A stretch of 64,000 nt of DNA from assembly GCF_900106035.1 (NCBI RefSeq), contig NZ_FNUC01000003.1:1729501-1793500 (forward strand). Reading direction: 5' to 3'. This stretch comes from Jiangella alba (GTDB lineage Bacteria > Actinomycetota > Actinomycetes > Jiangellales > Jiangellaceae). Positions 33,002 to 42,070 of the stretch are shown piece by piece. The notes below the pieces were generated by a model. That model ran no database searches. It was not told the DNA's origin and was given only the letters and a program-made list of their open reading frames with translations. Position numbers and translations under genes: made by a program. Position 1 is the first letter of the stretch, and the number at the start of each line of letters is the position of its first letter.

Positions 33002-33957
33002 GGGAGGAACCGCTCGGCGATGCGTTCCAGCCCGTCGATCGACAGCGGCGTGGGCGGCTCGGTGAAGTTGAACAGCTGCACGAGGATGTCGCCGTTGCGG
33101 ACCGCCGTCAGGTCCTCGGCGCCGGGAAGGGCGACGACGGCGTCCTCGACGGCGGCCGGGTCGCCGTCGACGTGCAGCAGCACCAGCACGTCCGGGTCGG
33201 CGGCGATGATCTGCTCCAGCGTCACCTCGAACACCCGCTCGTCGACGTCGCCGAAGACGTTGGTGAAGCCGGCCGCCTCGAGCTGCGGGTGCGCCATGCT
33301 GCGGTTGCCGTAGGCGTAGCCGCTGCCGCCGCCGACAGTGGGGTAGAGGACGGCGGCGGTGCGCTCCGGCGCGCCCTCGGCGGCGGCCTCGACCGCCGCG
33401 ACCCGGTCCTTCAGCTCGCCGACCAGCGCGTCGGCCTCGTCCGTGCGGTCGAAGACCCGGCCGTACGTCTCGACCTGCTCGTACACGTCGTCGAACGTGG
33501 TCGCGTCGACGCCGGCGGGGCAGTACACCGGCTGGATCAGCGCGTTGATGCCGACGCCGGACAGCCCTTCGCGGGTGATGCCGTCGGGCAGCCCCAGCAC
33601 CAGCTCGGGCTGCTCGGCGATGATGACCTCCTGCGAGATCTGCAGGTGGCCGCTGGTGTCGACGTCGTCGCCGAGCGACTCGACGGCGGCGATGGCGGCG
33701 TTCGTCTCGTCGTCGTAGTACGCCTCGGGGAACGCGCCGGCCCGCAGCACCGCGGCGTCCAGCACGCCGAGCTCGTGCATGATCGTCACCGGCGCGCTCT
33801 CCAGCAGCACCACCCGCTCCGGCGGCGCGTCGAACGTCACGTCCACGCCGCAGTTGTCGACGGTGACGGCCTCGGCGGCGGCGTCGCCGGCGTCGTCGGA
33901 CCCGCAGGCCGCGGTCACCAGGACCAGGGCGACGGCGGCGGGCGGCAGGTAACGCAT
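32998..33957 (-). CDS. Metal-chelate ABC transporter substrate-binding lipoprotein (FecB/BtuF family)
   Basis: A 319-residue lipoprotein with lipobox VTAAC (Cys 18). The domain opens TVDNCGVDVTFDAPPERVVL, which has an extra Cys, followed by SAPVTIMHELGVLDAAVLRA, VIIAEQPELVLGLP and the lobe-linking helix around DRTDEADALVGELKDRVAAV. The end, RNGDILVQLFNFTEPPTPLS, forms the second lobe. It would capture a siderophore, heme, cobalamin or other chelate. The ATG has GAGGAG 5 bases upstream, 16 bases after the permease stop. The DNCG start also occurs in proposed F420-precursor binding proteins, so non-metal cargo is not excluded. Confidence 0.9.
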
Positions 33958-33973
33958 GGGTCTCCTCGGTGGG

Positions 33974-35068
33974 TCAGGCGCCGGCGGAGTGGAACCGCCG
34001 GACCAGGATCAGCAGGAACGGTGCGCCCACGAGCGCGGTGATGATGCCGATCGGCAGCTCGCGCGGCTCCAGCAGCGTCCGGGCGGCGACGTCGGCCCAG
34101 ACGAGGAAGATCGCGCCGATCAGCGCCGCCACCGGGACGACGCGCCCGTGCGCCGCCCCGACGAACCGGCGGGCGACGTGCGGGATGACGAGGCCGACGA
34201 AGCCGATGCCGCCGGACGCCGCGACGACCGCGCCCACGCACAGCGACACGACCACCAGCAACTGCACCCGGAACCGGGTCGGCGGCACGCCCAGCGTGTG
34301 GGCGGTCTCGTCGCCGATGGCCAGCGCGTCCAGCCGCCGGCTCCACAGCAGCAGCGCCGCCAGCGTCAGCGCCACCACCACGACGACGATTGCCAGCGGC
34401 ACGCCCCAGCGGGCCAGGCCGAGCGAGCCGAGCAGCCAGAACAGCACCGACCGGGCGCCCTCGGCGGAGTCGGCGGCGAAGATCAGGAAGCTGGTGGCGG
34501 CGTACAGCGCGTACCCGACGGCGACGCCGGCCATCAGCAGCCGCAGCGACGTGATCCGCCCGCCCGCCCGCGCCACCACGAACACCGCCGCCGACGCCGC
34601 CAGCGCCCCGAGGAACGCGCTCGCCGACAGCGCGTTCTCGCCGAACCCGGCGCCCAGCCCGAACAGGATCGCCGCGGCCGCGCCGGTGGACGCGCCGGAG
34701 GTGACGCCGAGCAGGTACGGGTCGGCCAGCAGGTTGCGCACCATCGCCTGCAGCGCGACCCCGCACACGGCCAGCGCCGCCCCGACGACGACGCCGAGGA
34801 CCACGCGGGGGAGACGCACCTGCCAGACGATGGAGTCCTCGGCCCGCGTCCACGTGACGCCGGCCGGGCTGCCCAGCGTGTGGTGGCCGACGATGCGGGC
34901 GACCGTGCCGGGACTGATGCCGACGGCGCCGATGCCGACCGCCAGCACCACGGTGACCAGCAGCCCGGCGGCCAGCCCGCCGATCCAGAGCGCCGTGCGG
35001 CGCCGCTGCGCCCCCTGGCCCAGGTCGTCGTCGACGAGGGGCTCGGCGACCACGCCGGTCAGACTCAC
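33974..35068 (-). CDS. FecCD-family ABC permease
   Basis: A 364-residue permease with about ten membrane helices. Signature parts are WQVRLPRVVLGVVVGAALAV, MVRNLLADPYLLGVTSGAST, the ATPase-contact loop ETAHTLGVP, and GGIGFVGLVIPHVARRFVG. It transports chelated iron, cobalamin or similar together with the ATPase and binding lipoprotein that follow it. GTG 35068 was chosen because GGAGG lies 4 bases upstream; an ATG 14 codons earlier falls inside the palindrome at 35095-35109 and is unlikely. It is the first gene of the operon. A single permease gene suggests a homodimer. Confidence 0.93.
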   Translation of the reverse strand: MSLTGVVAEPLVDDDLGQGAQRRRTALWIGGLAAGLLVTVVLAVGIGAVGISPGTVARIVGHHTLGSPAGVTWTRAEDSIVWQVRLPRVVLGVVVGAALAVCGVALQAMVRNLLADPYLLGVTSGASTGAAAAILFGLGAGFGENALSASAFLGALAASAAVFVVARAGGRITSLRLLMAGVAVGYALYAATSFLIFAADSAEGARSVLFWLLGSLGLARWGVPLAIVVVVVALTLAALLLWSRRLDALAIGDETAHTLGVPPTRFRVQLLVVVSLCVGAVVAASGGIGFVGLVIPHVARRFVGAAHGRVVPVAALIGAIFLVWADVAARTLLEPRELPIGIITALVGAPFLLILVRRFHSAGA

Positions 35069-35094
35069 GACACCTCCGGAGACCAGATCGCACC

Positions 35095-35109
35095 TGCGAC
35101 TCAGTCGCA
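35095..35109. promoter_or_regulatory. Candidate Fur/Nur-type operator (TGCGA-N5-TCGCA)
   Basis: A perfect inverted repeat, TGCGA-CTCAG-TCGCA with the spacer outer bases also pairing, lies 27 bases upstream of the permease start. The 5-N5-5 layout resembles the streptomycete nickel regulator site (TGCAA-N5-TTGCA). A nickel or other Fur-family signal is therefore possible; the match is partial. Confidence 0.45.
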
Positions 35110-35220
35110 TCTTGCCGGACGTCCGGGCCGGAATCCAGCCCGGAGCCGCGTGTTCACCGACCGCTCCGTCCCCGTTTCCGCCGATGTCGGCGGGTGGACG
35201 GAGATCGCCGAGAGTTACAT

Positions 35221-35252
35221 ACTTGACAAAGTTTATTAAGTCTTCGTAGCGT
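35221..35252 (+). promoter_or_regulatory. Promoter of the alpha-galactoside ROK gene with overlapping palindrome
   Basis: TTGACA (35223-35228), an 18-base spacer and TAGCGT (35247-35252) stand 7 bases before GTG 35260: a near-ideal leaderless promoter. Bases 35221-35241 form an imperfect 21-bp palindrome (ACTT...AAA-G-TTT...AAGT, 8 of 10 pairs) over the -35, typical of a ROK repressor site. The region is strikingly AT-rich for this window. Confidence 0.75.
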
Positions 35253-35259
35253 CGGTCCC

Positions 35260-36492
35260 GTGCCGATCCAGCGAGGCGGCCCGGTCGAGGGAACTCCGGC
35301 CGAGGGCGCCGTCTTCCTCACCGCGTTGACCGCCGGTCCCATCGCCCGCGTCGACATCGCCCGCGAGACGGGGTTGTCGTCGGCCGCCGTCACGCGGGTG
35401 GCGAAGCTGCTCATCGACGAGGGCTACCTCGAGTACGCGCCGGACCAGCCGCAGCCCAACGGCGACGAGACCCGGATGGGGCGGCCGAGCAGCCCGCTGC
35501 GGGTGCACGCGCGGCAGACCGGCTCGTTCGGCATCATCGTCCGGCGCGACGAGCTGATCGGCATGGTGTGCGACCTCGCCGGCGCGCCGCGGGTGTCCGA
35601 GCGCCGGGCGCTGGCCGACACCACCGTCGGCGCCGCCGTGGCGGCCATCGCCGCGTTCTACCGCGAGCTGGTCGAGCGGGCCGAGGCCGCCGGATTCGTC
35701 GTCGCGCCGCACGACCTCGGGCTGAGCCTGTCCGGCGACATCGACCACGACACCGGCTACGTCCGCTACTCGCCGTTCCTCGGCTGGCGCGACGTCGACC
35801 TCGGCGCCGCGGTGAGCGCCGCCGTCGGCGCCCCCGTCGTCGTCGAGAACGACGTCAAGGCGCTCACCGTCGCCGAGCAGTGGTTCGGGCTCGGCCGCGG
35901 CATCACGAACTTCGCCGTCGTCACCATCGGCACCGGCATCGGCTGCGCGCTCGTCGTCGACGGCGGGCTGGTGCGCGGCGCGCACAGCGTCGCGGGGGAG
36001 ATCGGGCACCTGCCGCTCGGCGACCCGTCCGTCCAGTGCCACTGCGGCGCGCACGGCTGCGTCGAGGCCGAAGCGTCGACGAAGGCGCTGCTGGAGCGCT
36101 GCCGCGCCGCCACCGGCCGCGACGACCTCACCATCGAGACCGCGGTCGAGCTGGCCCGCTCCGGCGACGAGAGCGTCCGCGCGATCTTCGCCCGGGCCGG
36201 CCGGCTGATCGGCCTGGCGCTGGCCTCGGTGGCCAACCTGCTCGGCCCGGAACGCGTCATCGTCGCCGGTGAGGGCGTGTCCAGCTACGACCTGTTCGAG
36301 ACGGCGATCCGCGAGGCGTTCGCCGAGCAGGCGTTCGGCGCCGCCCACCAGGTGCCCATCCACGTGCGCGACCTCCCGTTCGAGGAGTGGGCCCGCGGCG
36401 CCGCCGCGGTCGCCATCCAGGAGCTCGTCTTCCCGTCCCGCCAGCGTGTCGCCGCCGACACCCGCCGCCGTCCCGGAGTCCGTCGTGTCTGA
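35260..36492 (+). CDS. ROK-family (NagC/XylR-type) sugar repressor
   Basis: A 410-residue regulator. The winged helix is at about 15-75 (GPIARVDIARETGLSSAAVT and VAKLLIDEGYLEYAP). The ROK sugar-kinase-like domain follows, with VVIGTG-like segment VVTIGTGIGCALVVDGGLVR, EIGHLPLGDPS, and the zinc motif CHCGAHGCVEAEAS. ROK repressors leave DNA when the inducing sugar binds. GTG 35260 lies 7 bases after a -10 hexamer, so the mRNA is likely leaderless. The downstream GH97 gene overlaps its stop by 8 bases, so the repressor and the alpha-galactoside genes are one unit. The inducer is presumably galactose, melibiose or a related sugar. Confidence 0.94.
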   Translation: MPIQRGGPVEGTPAEGAVFLTALTAGPIARVDIARETGLSSAAVTRVAKLLIDEGYLEYAPDQPQPNGDETRMGRPSSPLRVHARQTGSFGIIVRRDELIGMVCDLAGAPRVSERRALADTTVGAAVAAIAAFYRELVERAEAAGFVVAPHDLGLSLSGDIDHDTGYVRYSPFLGWRDVDLGAAVSAAVGAPVVVENDVKALTVAEQWFGLGRGITNFAVVTIGTGIGCALVVDGGLVRGAHSVAGEIGHLPLGDPSVQCHCGAHGCVEAEASTKALLERCRAATGRDDLTIETAVELARSGDESVRAIFARAGRLIGLALASVANLLGPERVIVAGEGVSSYDLFETAIREAFAEQAFGAAHQVPIHVRDLPFEEWARGAAAVAIQELVFPSRQRVAADTRRRPGVRRV

Positions 36493-38959
36493 GTCCACCA
36501 CTTGGTCCGCGCGGCACGGCCGCCACACCGTCGCCGTCACCTGGTTCCGCGGCCGGCTCACCTGGACGGCGCTCTCCGGCGGCGTGCAGGTCACCCCGCC
36601 CGCGCCGCTGCACCTGCGCACGGGCGACGGCCGCGACCTGCTGTCCGGCGTCGCGTACGTGTCCGACGCCGCCCGCGACGTGGCCGAGGAGTACGAGCTG
36701 GTCGTCGGCAAGCGGGTCGGCCGGCACACCGTCGACCACCACGAGCGGTCGGTCCGGTTCGCCTGTGCGGACGGCGGCGAGGTCACCGTCGTGCTGCGGG
36801 CCGCGCCGGACGGCGTCGCGCTGCGGTTCGTGCTGCACGGCCTCGACGGCGCGACGGTGACCGGCGGCGACGTCGCCCTGCGGTTCCCGGCGGCGGCGCC
36901 GGTCTGGCCGCTCACGTACACGCCCTGGTACGAGACCACGAGGTTCAGCAGCACGCTGGACGCGCTGGAGCCCGGCGACTACGGCTTCCCGTTCCTCGCC
37001 GAACTGGGCGACGACACGTTCGCACTGGTCACCGAGGCGGACCTGGACGGCCGGTATGGCGGCTCGCTGGCCCGGTACGCGGGCGGCGGCGGGCTCACCG
37101 TCACGCTCGCGAACGACGTCGTGCTGTCCGGCGACGCCGTCGCGACGCCGTGGCGGGTGCTGATCCTCGGTGACCTCGCGACCGTCGTCGCGTCGCACCT
37201 GGTGGACGACCTCGCGCCGCCCGCACCGGCGGGGCCGCCGCCCTGGGCGCGGCCGGGCCGGGCGGCGTGGTCGTGGTGGTCGGACTTCTACAGTGGCGCC
37301 CAGCTGTCCAAGCAGCTGCGCATGCTCGACTACGCCGCCGAGCGCGGCTGGGAGTACGTGCTGGTCGACTGCGGCTGGGACGGCGTCTGGATGCCCGAGC
37401 TGGTGGCCGCGGCCAGCGAGCGCGGCGTCGGCGTGTTCGTCTGGGTGGTCTGGGACCACCTCGCCACCCCGGAGCAACGGGCCAAGCTGGCCGAGTGGGC
37501 GTCGTGGGGCGTCGCCGGCGTCAAGGTCGACTTCATGGAGTCCGAGGCGCAGGAGCGCTACCGCTGGTACGACGAGGTCATCGCCGAGTGCGCCCGCGTC
37601 GGCCTGATGATCAACTTCCACGGCTCGGTCATCCCACGCGGCTGGGCCCGCACGTACCCGCACGTCATGAGCTACGAGGCGGTGCGCGGCGCGGAGTACT
37701 ACGTCTTCTACAGCGAGCCGCTGACGCCCGAGCACAACACGATCGTCCCGTTCACCCGCAACGTCGTCGGGTCGGCCGACTACACGCCGGTGACGTTCTC
37801 GGCCGCGGCCCGGCTGACCACCGAGGCGCACGAGCTGGCGCTGGCCGTCGTGCTGGAGTCGGGGCTGCTGAACTTCGCCGACGACGTCGACGAGTACGCG
37901 AAGCGGCCCATCGCGGAGGCGGCCATCGAGCGCGTCCGGGCGCACTGGGACGAGACCCGGCTGCTGGCCGGGCGGCCGGGGGAGTACGTCGTACTGGCCC
38001 GCCGCTCGGGTGACGAGTGGATCGTCGGCGCACTGTCCGCGCTCGCGGAGCCGAAGGCCGTCACCCTCGACCTCGGCCTGCTCGGTGCGGGCGACTTCAC
38101 CGCCACGATCATCACCGACGACGACGCCGACCGGCTCACCCAGGAGGTTCGTCCGGCCTCCGGCACCGTCGACGTCACGCTGCGGCCCAACGGCGGCGCG
38201 GTGGTGCTGCTGGCGCCGTCCGGCCACACCCGCGGGCCGGCCGCTGAGCCGCGTCCCACCGTCACCGTCGCCGAGCCGATCGTGCGCGGCGTCCCCGGCG
38301 AGCCGGTCGAGATCGAGGCCGTCGTCAGCGGCGCCGAGCCGCACCTCGTCGTGCCGCCCGGCTGGGACGCGCCGCGACCGCTGCGCCCCGGCGCCTGGAC
38401 GGTCACCGTCCCCGCGGACACCGAGCCCGGCCACGTCGCCGTCCTGGCCGTCCACGCGGGCGACCCGCTCGGCGCCCGCCGCTCCACCCTCGCGCACGTG
38501 CGCGTCGTCAGCCCCCTCGGCGCGGACCCCGCGTCGCTCGTCGCGCTCACCCCCCTCGCCGCCGCCAACGGCAGCGGCCCGGTCGAGCGGGACATGTCCA
38601 ACGGCGAGGGCAACCCCGCCGACGGCCGGCCGATGTCCGTGGCCGGCACGCACCACCCCGAGGGCCTCGGCGTCTGCGCCCCGTCGGACGTCACCTGGGT
38701 GATCGACGGCGCACCGGCGCGGCTCACCGCGTCCGTCGGCGTCGACGACGAGAGCCCCGCCGGCGCGACGGCCACCTGCTCCGTCGTCGGCGACGGCCGC
38801 GTCCTCACCACGGTCGAGCTCACCGCGGGCGACCCCGCACGGGAGCTCGACGTGGACCTCGCCGGCGTCACCCGGCTGCGACTGGTCGTGCGGTCGCCCG
38901 ACGGTGCCGAGCCCGCGCACGTGGACTGGATCGATCCGCACGTGCGGCCCCTGAACTGA
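36485..38959 (+). CDS. GH97 glycoside hydrolase with NPCBM domain
   Basis: An 824-residue cytoplasmic glycosidase. The GH97 N-terminal beta-supersandwich spans to about 250 (ARDVAEEYELVVGKRVGRHT). The TIM barrel then has WSWWSDFYSGAQLSKQLRML, VLVDCGWDG, GVAGVKVDFMESEAQERY and LMINFHGSVIPRGWARTYPH. The Asp in VKVDFM fits the nucleophile of retaining GH97 alpha-galactosidases. A C-terminal sandwich is followed by an NPCBM-associated region near 590-680 and an NPCBM carbohydrate-binding domain (about 690-824, ending AEPAHVDWIDPHV). GTG 36485 has GGAG upstream and overlaps the ROK gene. No signal peptide is present, so it acts on imported sugars, probably alpha-galactosides. Confidence 0.9.
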   Translation: MSESTTWSARHGRHTVAVTWFRGRLTWTALSGGVQVTPPAPLHLRTGDGRDLLSGVAYVSDAARDVAEEYELVVGKRVGRHTVDHHERSVRFACADGGEVTVVLRAAPDGVALRFVLHGLDGATVTGGDVALRFPAAAPVWPLTYTPWYETTRFSSTLDALEPGDYGFPFLAELGDDTFALVTEADLDGRYGGSLARYAGGGGLTVTLANDVVLSGDAVATPWRVLILGDLATVVASHLVDDLAPPAPAGPPPWARPGRAAWSWWSDFYSGAQLSKQLRMLDYAAERGWEYVLVDCGWDGVWMPELVAAASERGVGVFVWVVWDHLATPEQRAKLAEWASWGVAGVKVDFMESEAQERYRWYDEVIAECARVGLMINFHGSVIPRGWARTYPHVMSYEAVRGAEYYVFYSEPLTPEHNTIVPFTRNVVGSADYTPVTFSAAARLTTEAHELALAVVLESGLLNFADDVDEYAKRPIAEAAIERVRAHWDETRLLAGRPGEYVVLARRSGDEWIVGALSALAEPKAVTLDLGLLGAGDFTATIITDDDADRLTQEVRPASGTVDVTLRPNGGAVVLLAPSGHTRGPAAEPRPTVTVAEPIVRGVPGEPVEIEAVVSGAEPHLVVPPGWDAPRPLRPGAWTVTVPADTEPGHVAVLAVHAGDPLGARRSTLAHVRVVSPLGADPASLVALTPLAAANGSGPVERDMSNGEGNPADGRPMSVAGTHHPEGLGVCAPSDVTWVIDGAPARLTASVGVDDESPAGATATCSVVGDGRVLTTVELTAGDPARELDVDLAGVTRLRLVVRSPDGAEPAHVDWIDPHVRPLN

Positions 38960-38991
38960 ACGCACCCCATCCGAACGAGAGGCACACGACG

Positions 38992-40287
38992 ATGAAGTCG
39001 ACGAAGACCATGCTCGCCCTGGCGGCCACCGCGGCCGTCCTGACACTGGCCGCGTGCGGCGACAACGGCGCCTCGGCCGGCGGTTCGGGCGGCGACGGCG
39101 GCGACGGCGAGGACGTCAACCTCACCTTCGCGACGTTCTCGCCCGACCAGGAGCCGGCGATCCGGCAGATCCTCGACGTGTTCGAGGAGGAGAACCCGGG
39201 CGTCACGGTGGAGATCCAGATCATCCCGTGGACCGACTACTGGAGCACGCTGCAGACGTCCACCGCCGGCGGCACCGGCCCGGACGTCGCCTGGATGCTC
39301 GGCGCGAAGATCGGCCAGTACATCGACGGCGGCGTGCTGCTGCCGCTGGACGACGCGTTCGCCGAGTCCGGCCTGGACATCGAGAAGTACCCGGAGCAGC
39401 TGGTCGACCTGTTCGTCGACGACGGCACCACGTACGCGCTGCCCAAGGACTTCGACACCATCGGGCTCTGGTACAACAAGGCGCTGTTCGACGAGGCCGG
39501 CGTGGCCTACCCGACGCCGGACTGGACCTGGGACGACGTCATCGCCAACGCGCAGGCGCTGACCAAGCCCGACGGCAGCGTGTACGGCATCGGCGCGCCG
39601 ATGGACCCGCAGGCCACCTACTACAACACGATCTACCAGGCCGGCGGCGAGGTGATCTCGGAGGACGGCACGACGTCGGGCTACGACAGCCCCGAGGCGA
39701 TCGCCGGCATCCAGTTCTGGACCGACATGATCAACACGTACCACGTGTCGCCGACGCTGGAGTCGTTCGCCGACACCGAGTCCGTCGCCCAGTTCATGTC
39801 CGGCCGGCTGGCCATGCTCACCACCGGCTCGTTCTACGCCATCCGGTTCGCGAACGACGAGTACGCGTCGCAGAACTTCGACGTCACCGAGCTGCCCGGC
39901 GGCGCCCAGGAGGCGACCATCATCAACGGCATCGGCAACGTCGCGCTCGCCTCGACCGAGCACCCCGAGGAGGCCGCCCGGCTGGCCGTCTTCCTCAGCG
40001 GCGAGGAGGCCTCGCAGATCTCCAGCGAGACCGGCACCGTCATCGGCTCCTACGAGGGCACCGAGCAGGCCTTCATCGACGCGTTCCCGCAGTTCAACCT
40101 GCAGGCGTTCCTCGACCAGGCCGACAACGGCGTCGTCCTGCCGGTCTCGCGCAACACCGACGCGTGGGCCAGCCGCGAGGGCGAGTTCCTCACCCCGGCG
40201 TGGACCGGCGAGCAGAGCGTCGAGGACGCCGCGGCCGGGCTGGCCGGCGCGATGAACGAGGCGCTGGCGCAGGAGAACCAGGGCTGA
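38992..40287 (+). CDS. Sugar ABC transporter substrate-binding lipoprotein
   Basis: A 431-residue lipoprotein (lipobox VLTLAAC, Cys near 19) of the MalE-like (CUT1) family. It opens with VNLTFATFSPDQEPAIRQIL, has VEIQIIPWTDYWSTLQTSTA and GTGPDVAWMLGAKIGQYIDG, and the aromatic sugar-contact FWTDMINTYHVSPTLESFAD. It delivers an oligosaccharide to the permease pair directly downstream. The ATG has GAGAGG upstream, 32 bases after the GH97 gene. The locus, with GH97 and GH36 enzymes, suggests raffinose-family or melibiose-like alpha-galactosides. Family is firm; ligand is inferred. Confidence 0.94.
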   Translation: MKSTKTMLALAATAAVLTLAACGDNGASAGGSGGDGGDGEDVNLTFATFSPDQEPAIRQILDVFEEENPGVTVEIQIIPWTDYWSTLQTSTAGGTGPDVAWMLGAKIGQYIDGGVLLPLDDAFAESGLDIEKYPEQLVDLFVDDGTTYALPKDFDTIGLWYNKALFDEAGVAYPTPDWTWDDVIANAQALTKPDGSVYGIGAPMDPQATYYNTIYQAGGEVISEDGTTSGYDSPEAIAGIQFWTDMINTYHVSPTLESFADTESVAQFMSGRLAMLTTGSFYAIRFANDEYASQNFDVTELPGGAQEATIINGIGNVALASTEHPEEAARLAVFLSGEEASQISSETGTVIGSYEGTEQAFIDAFPQFNLQAFLDQADNGVVLPVSRNTDAWASREGEFLTPAWTGEQSVEDAAAGLAGAMNEALAQENQG

Positions 40288-40288
40288 G

Positions 40289-41233
40289 ATGACCCTCATG
40301 CGGACGAAGGGCTCGGCGGCGCCGCCCGGCGCCGCCCAGCCCCGCCGCCGGCCGAACCGGCACCCGGACAACGCGTGGGCGGCGATGCTGCTCGCGATGC
40401 CGTTCGGCGGGCTGGTGGTCTTCTACCTGTGGCCGCTGCTGCGCACCGTCCTGCTCAGCTTCTCCGAGGGGACCGCGTTCACCGGCTACACCCTCAGCGG
40501 CCTGCAGAACTGGCAGCGGCTGTTCGAGAACGGCGACGACGTGTGGCGGGCGCTGGTCAACACGCTGGTGTACGCGGCGATCGTGCTGCTGGGCGTGCCC
40601 ATCGCGATGGTGATCGCGGCGTTGCTGCACCAGCGCGGACTGCGCGGCCGGTCGTTCTACCGGACGCTGTACTTCGTCCCCGTCGTGACCATGCCGGTGG
40701 CCGTCGCGATGGTCTGGCGCTACATCTACAACGGCGACTTCGGGCTGCTCAACGAGGTGCTCGACACCGTCGGCGGGCCGACCCGCGCCTGGGTGGCCGA
40801 CCCCGACACCGCGCTGTACGCCGTCGCCGTCGTCGGCATCTGGATGGCGCTCGGCACCAACCTCATCATCCTGGCGGCCGGGCTGGAGTCCGTCCCGCAG
40901 ACCCTGGAGGAGGCGGCGATGCTGGACGGCGCGGGTCCGGTCCGGCGGTTCTTCTCCGTCACCGTGCCGCTGCTGACGCCGTCGATCTTCCTGGTGTCGG
41001 TGCTGTCGGTGATCGGGTCGCTGCAGATGTTCGACCTGCTGTTCATCATGCTCGGCCGGACGAACCCGGCGCTGGCCGACTCCAAGACGATCGTCTACCT
41101 GTTCTACGAGGAGGCGTTCGTGCGCAACGACCGCCCGCTCGGCGCGGTGATCGCGCTCGTCACCCTGGTGGTGACGCTCGCGGTGACGGCCGTGCAGTTC
41201 CGGCTGCAGCGGAGGTGGGTGACCTATGCGTGA
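40289..41233 (+). CDS. Sugar ABC permease, MalF type
   Basis: A 314-residue CUT1 permease with six membrane helices after a basic Pro-rich start (PRRRPNRHPDN). The EAA loop that docks the ATPase reads LEEAAMLDGAGPVRRFFSVT, and an upstream motif, TLYFVPVVTMPVAVAMVWRY, is typical of MalF-like proteins. It starts one base after the binding-protein stop. It overlaps the MalG-type gene by 8 bases and would form a heterodimer with it. No ATPase gene is present in the locus, so a shared MsiK-type ATPase elsewhere in the genome is expected, as in streptomycetes. Confidence 0.94.
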   Translation: MTLMRTKGSAAPPGAAQPRRRPNRHPDNAWAAMLLAMPFGGLVVFYLWPLLRTVLLSFSEGTAFTGYTLSGLQNWQRLFENGDDVWRALVNTLVYAAIVLLGVPIAMVIAALLHQRGLRGRSFYRTLYFVPVVTMPVAVAMVWRYIYNGDFGLLNEVLDTVGGPTRAWVADPDTALYAVAVVGIWMALGTNLIILAAGLESVPQTLEEAAMLDGAGPVRRFFSVTVPLLTPSIFLVSVLSVIGSLQMFDLLFIMLGRTNPALADSKTIVYLFYEEAFVRNDRPLGAVIALVTLVVTLAVTAVQFRLQRRWVTYA

Positions 41234-42044
41234 GCGCCGCCACGTCATCACCCATGTCGTCCTGATGGCCGGCGCGCTGCTCATGGTGTCGCCGTTCCTC
41301 TGGCAGTTCCTCACGTCGCTGAAGACGCTGGGGGAGTCGACCCGCATCCCGCTGACCTTCCTGCCGGCGTCGCCGCAGTGGTCGAACTACTCGGCCTTCT
41401 TCGACGTCGTCCCGGTGGCGTCGATGGCGGTGAACAGCGTGCTGGCGCTGGTGCTGCGGGTGGCCGGGCAGCTGCTGGTCGCGTCGCTGGCGGCGTACGT
41501 GTTCGCCCGGCTGCGGTTCCGGTTCCGCGGGCCGCTGCTGGCCGGCTTCCTCGTCGTGCTGATGGTGCCGCCGCAGCTGTTCGTGATCCCGCAGTACGAG
41601 GTGATCCGCACGATGGGCTGGCTGAACTCCGTCCAGGCGCTGGCGCTGCCCGGCATGTTCAGCGCGTTCGGCGTCTTCGTCCTGTACCAGTTCATGCGGA
41701 CGCTGCCGACCGAGCTGGACGAGGCGGCCCGCATGGACGGCGCCAACCCGTTCCAGATCTACCTGCGGATCATCCTGCCGCTGTGCCGGCCGGCGCTGGC
41801 CGCGCTGACCATCCTCACCTCCCTGTTCTCCTGGAACGACCTGCTCTGGCCGCTGATCGTCAACACCGTCCCGGACCGGATGACGCTGCCGGTCGGGCTG
41901 GCCACGCTGCAGGGCGCCCAGGGCACCGACTACCCCGTCCTGATGGCGGGCTCGCTGCTGACGATTCTGCCGATGGTGCTGGTCTTCGTCCTGCTGCAGA
42001 AACAGTTCATCCGCGGCATCGCGATGTCCGGACTCAAGGCCTGA
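41226..42044 (+). CDS. Sugar ABC permease, MalG type
   Basis: A 272-residue CUT1 permease with six membrane helices. Visible motifs are SLKTLGESTRIPLTFLPASP near the start, LLVASLAAYVFARLRFRFRG, the EAA loop LPTELDEAARMDGANPFQIY, and LPLCRPALAALTILTSLFSW. It pairs with the MalF-type protein; the 8-base overlap keeps their synthesis linked. The C-terminus, LQKQFIRGIAMSGLKA, is the usual cytoplasmic ending of the family. It lies 26 bases before the GH36 gene in the same operon. Confidence 0.94.
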   Translation: MRERRHVITHVVLMAGALLMVSPFLWQFLTSLKTLGESTRIPLTFLPASPQWSNYSAFFDVVPVASMAVNSVLALVLRVAGQLLVASLAAYVFARLRFRFRGPLLAGFLVVLMVPPQLFVIPQYEVIRTMGWLNSVQALALPGMFSAFGVFVLYQFMRTLPTELDEAARMDGANPFQIYLRIILPLCRPALAALTILTSLFSWNDLLWPLIVNTVPDRMTLPVGLATLQGAQGTDYPVLMAGSLLTILPMVLVFVLLQKQFIRGIAMSGLKA

Positions 42045-42070
42045 CGGCCCCTTCTCCCGAGGTTCTCTCC

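Noticed and set aside
35069-35110. A longer start for the FecCD permease at 35110
   Set aside because: It would place the palindromic operator in the coding region and lacks a ribosome site, while GTG 35068 has GGAGG at the right distance.
36257-39046. A 929-codon minus-strand open frame opposite the GH97 gene
   Set aside because: It is the complement shadow of GH97, with low-complexity Arg/Gly/Asp sequence and no homologous features.
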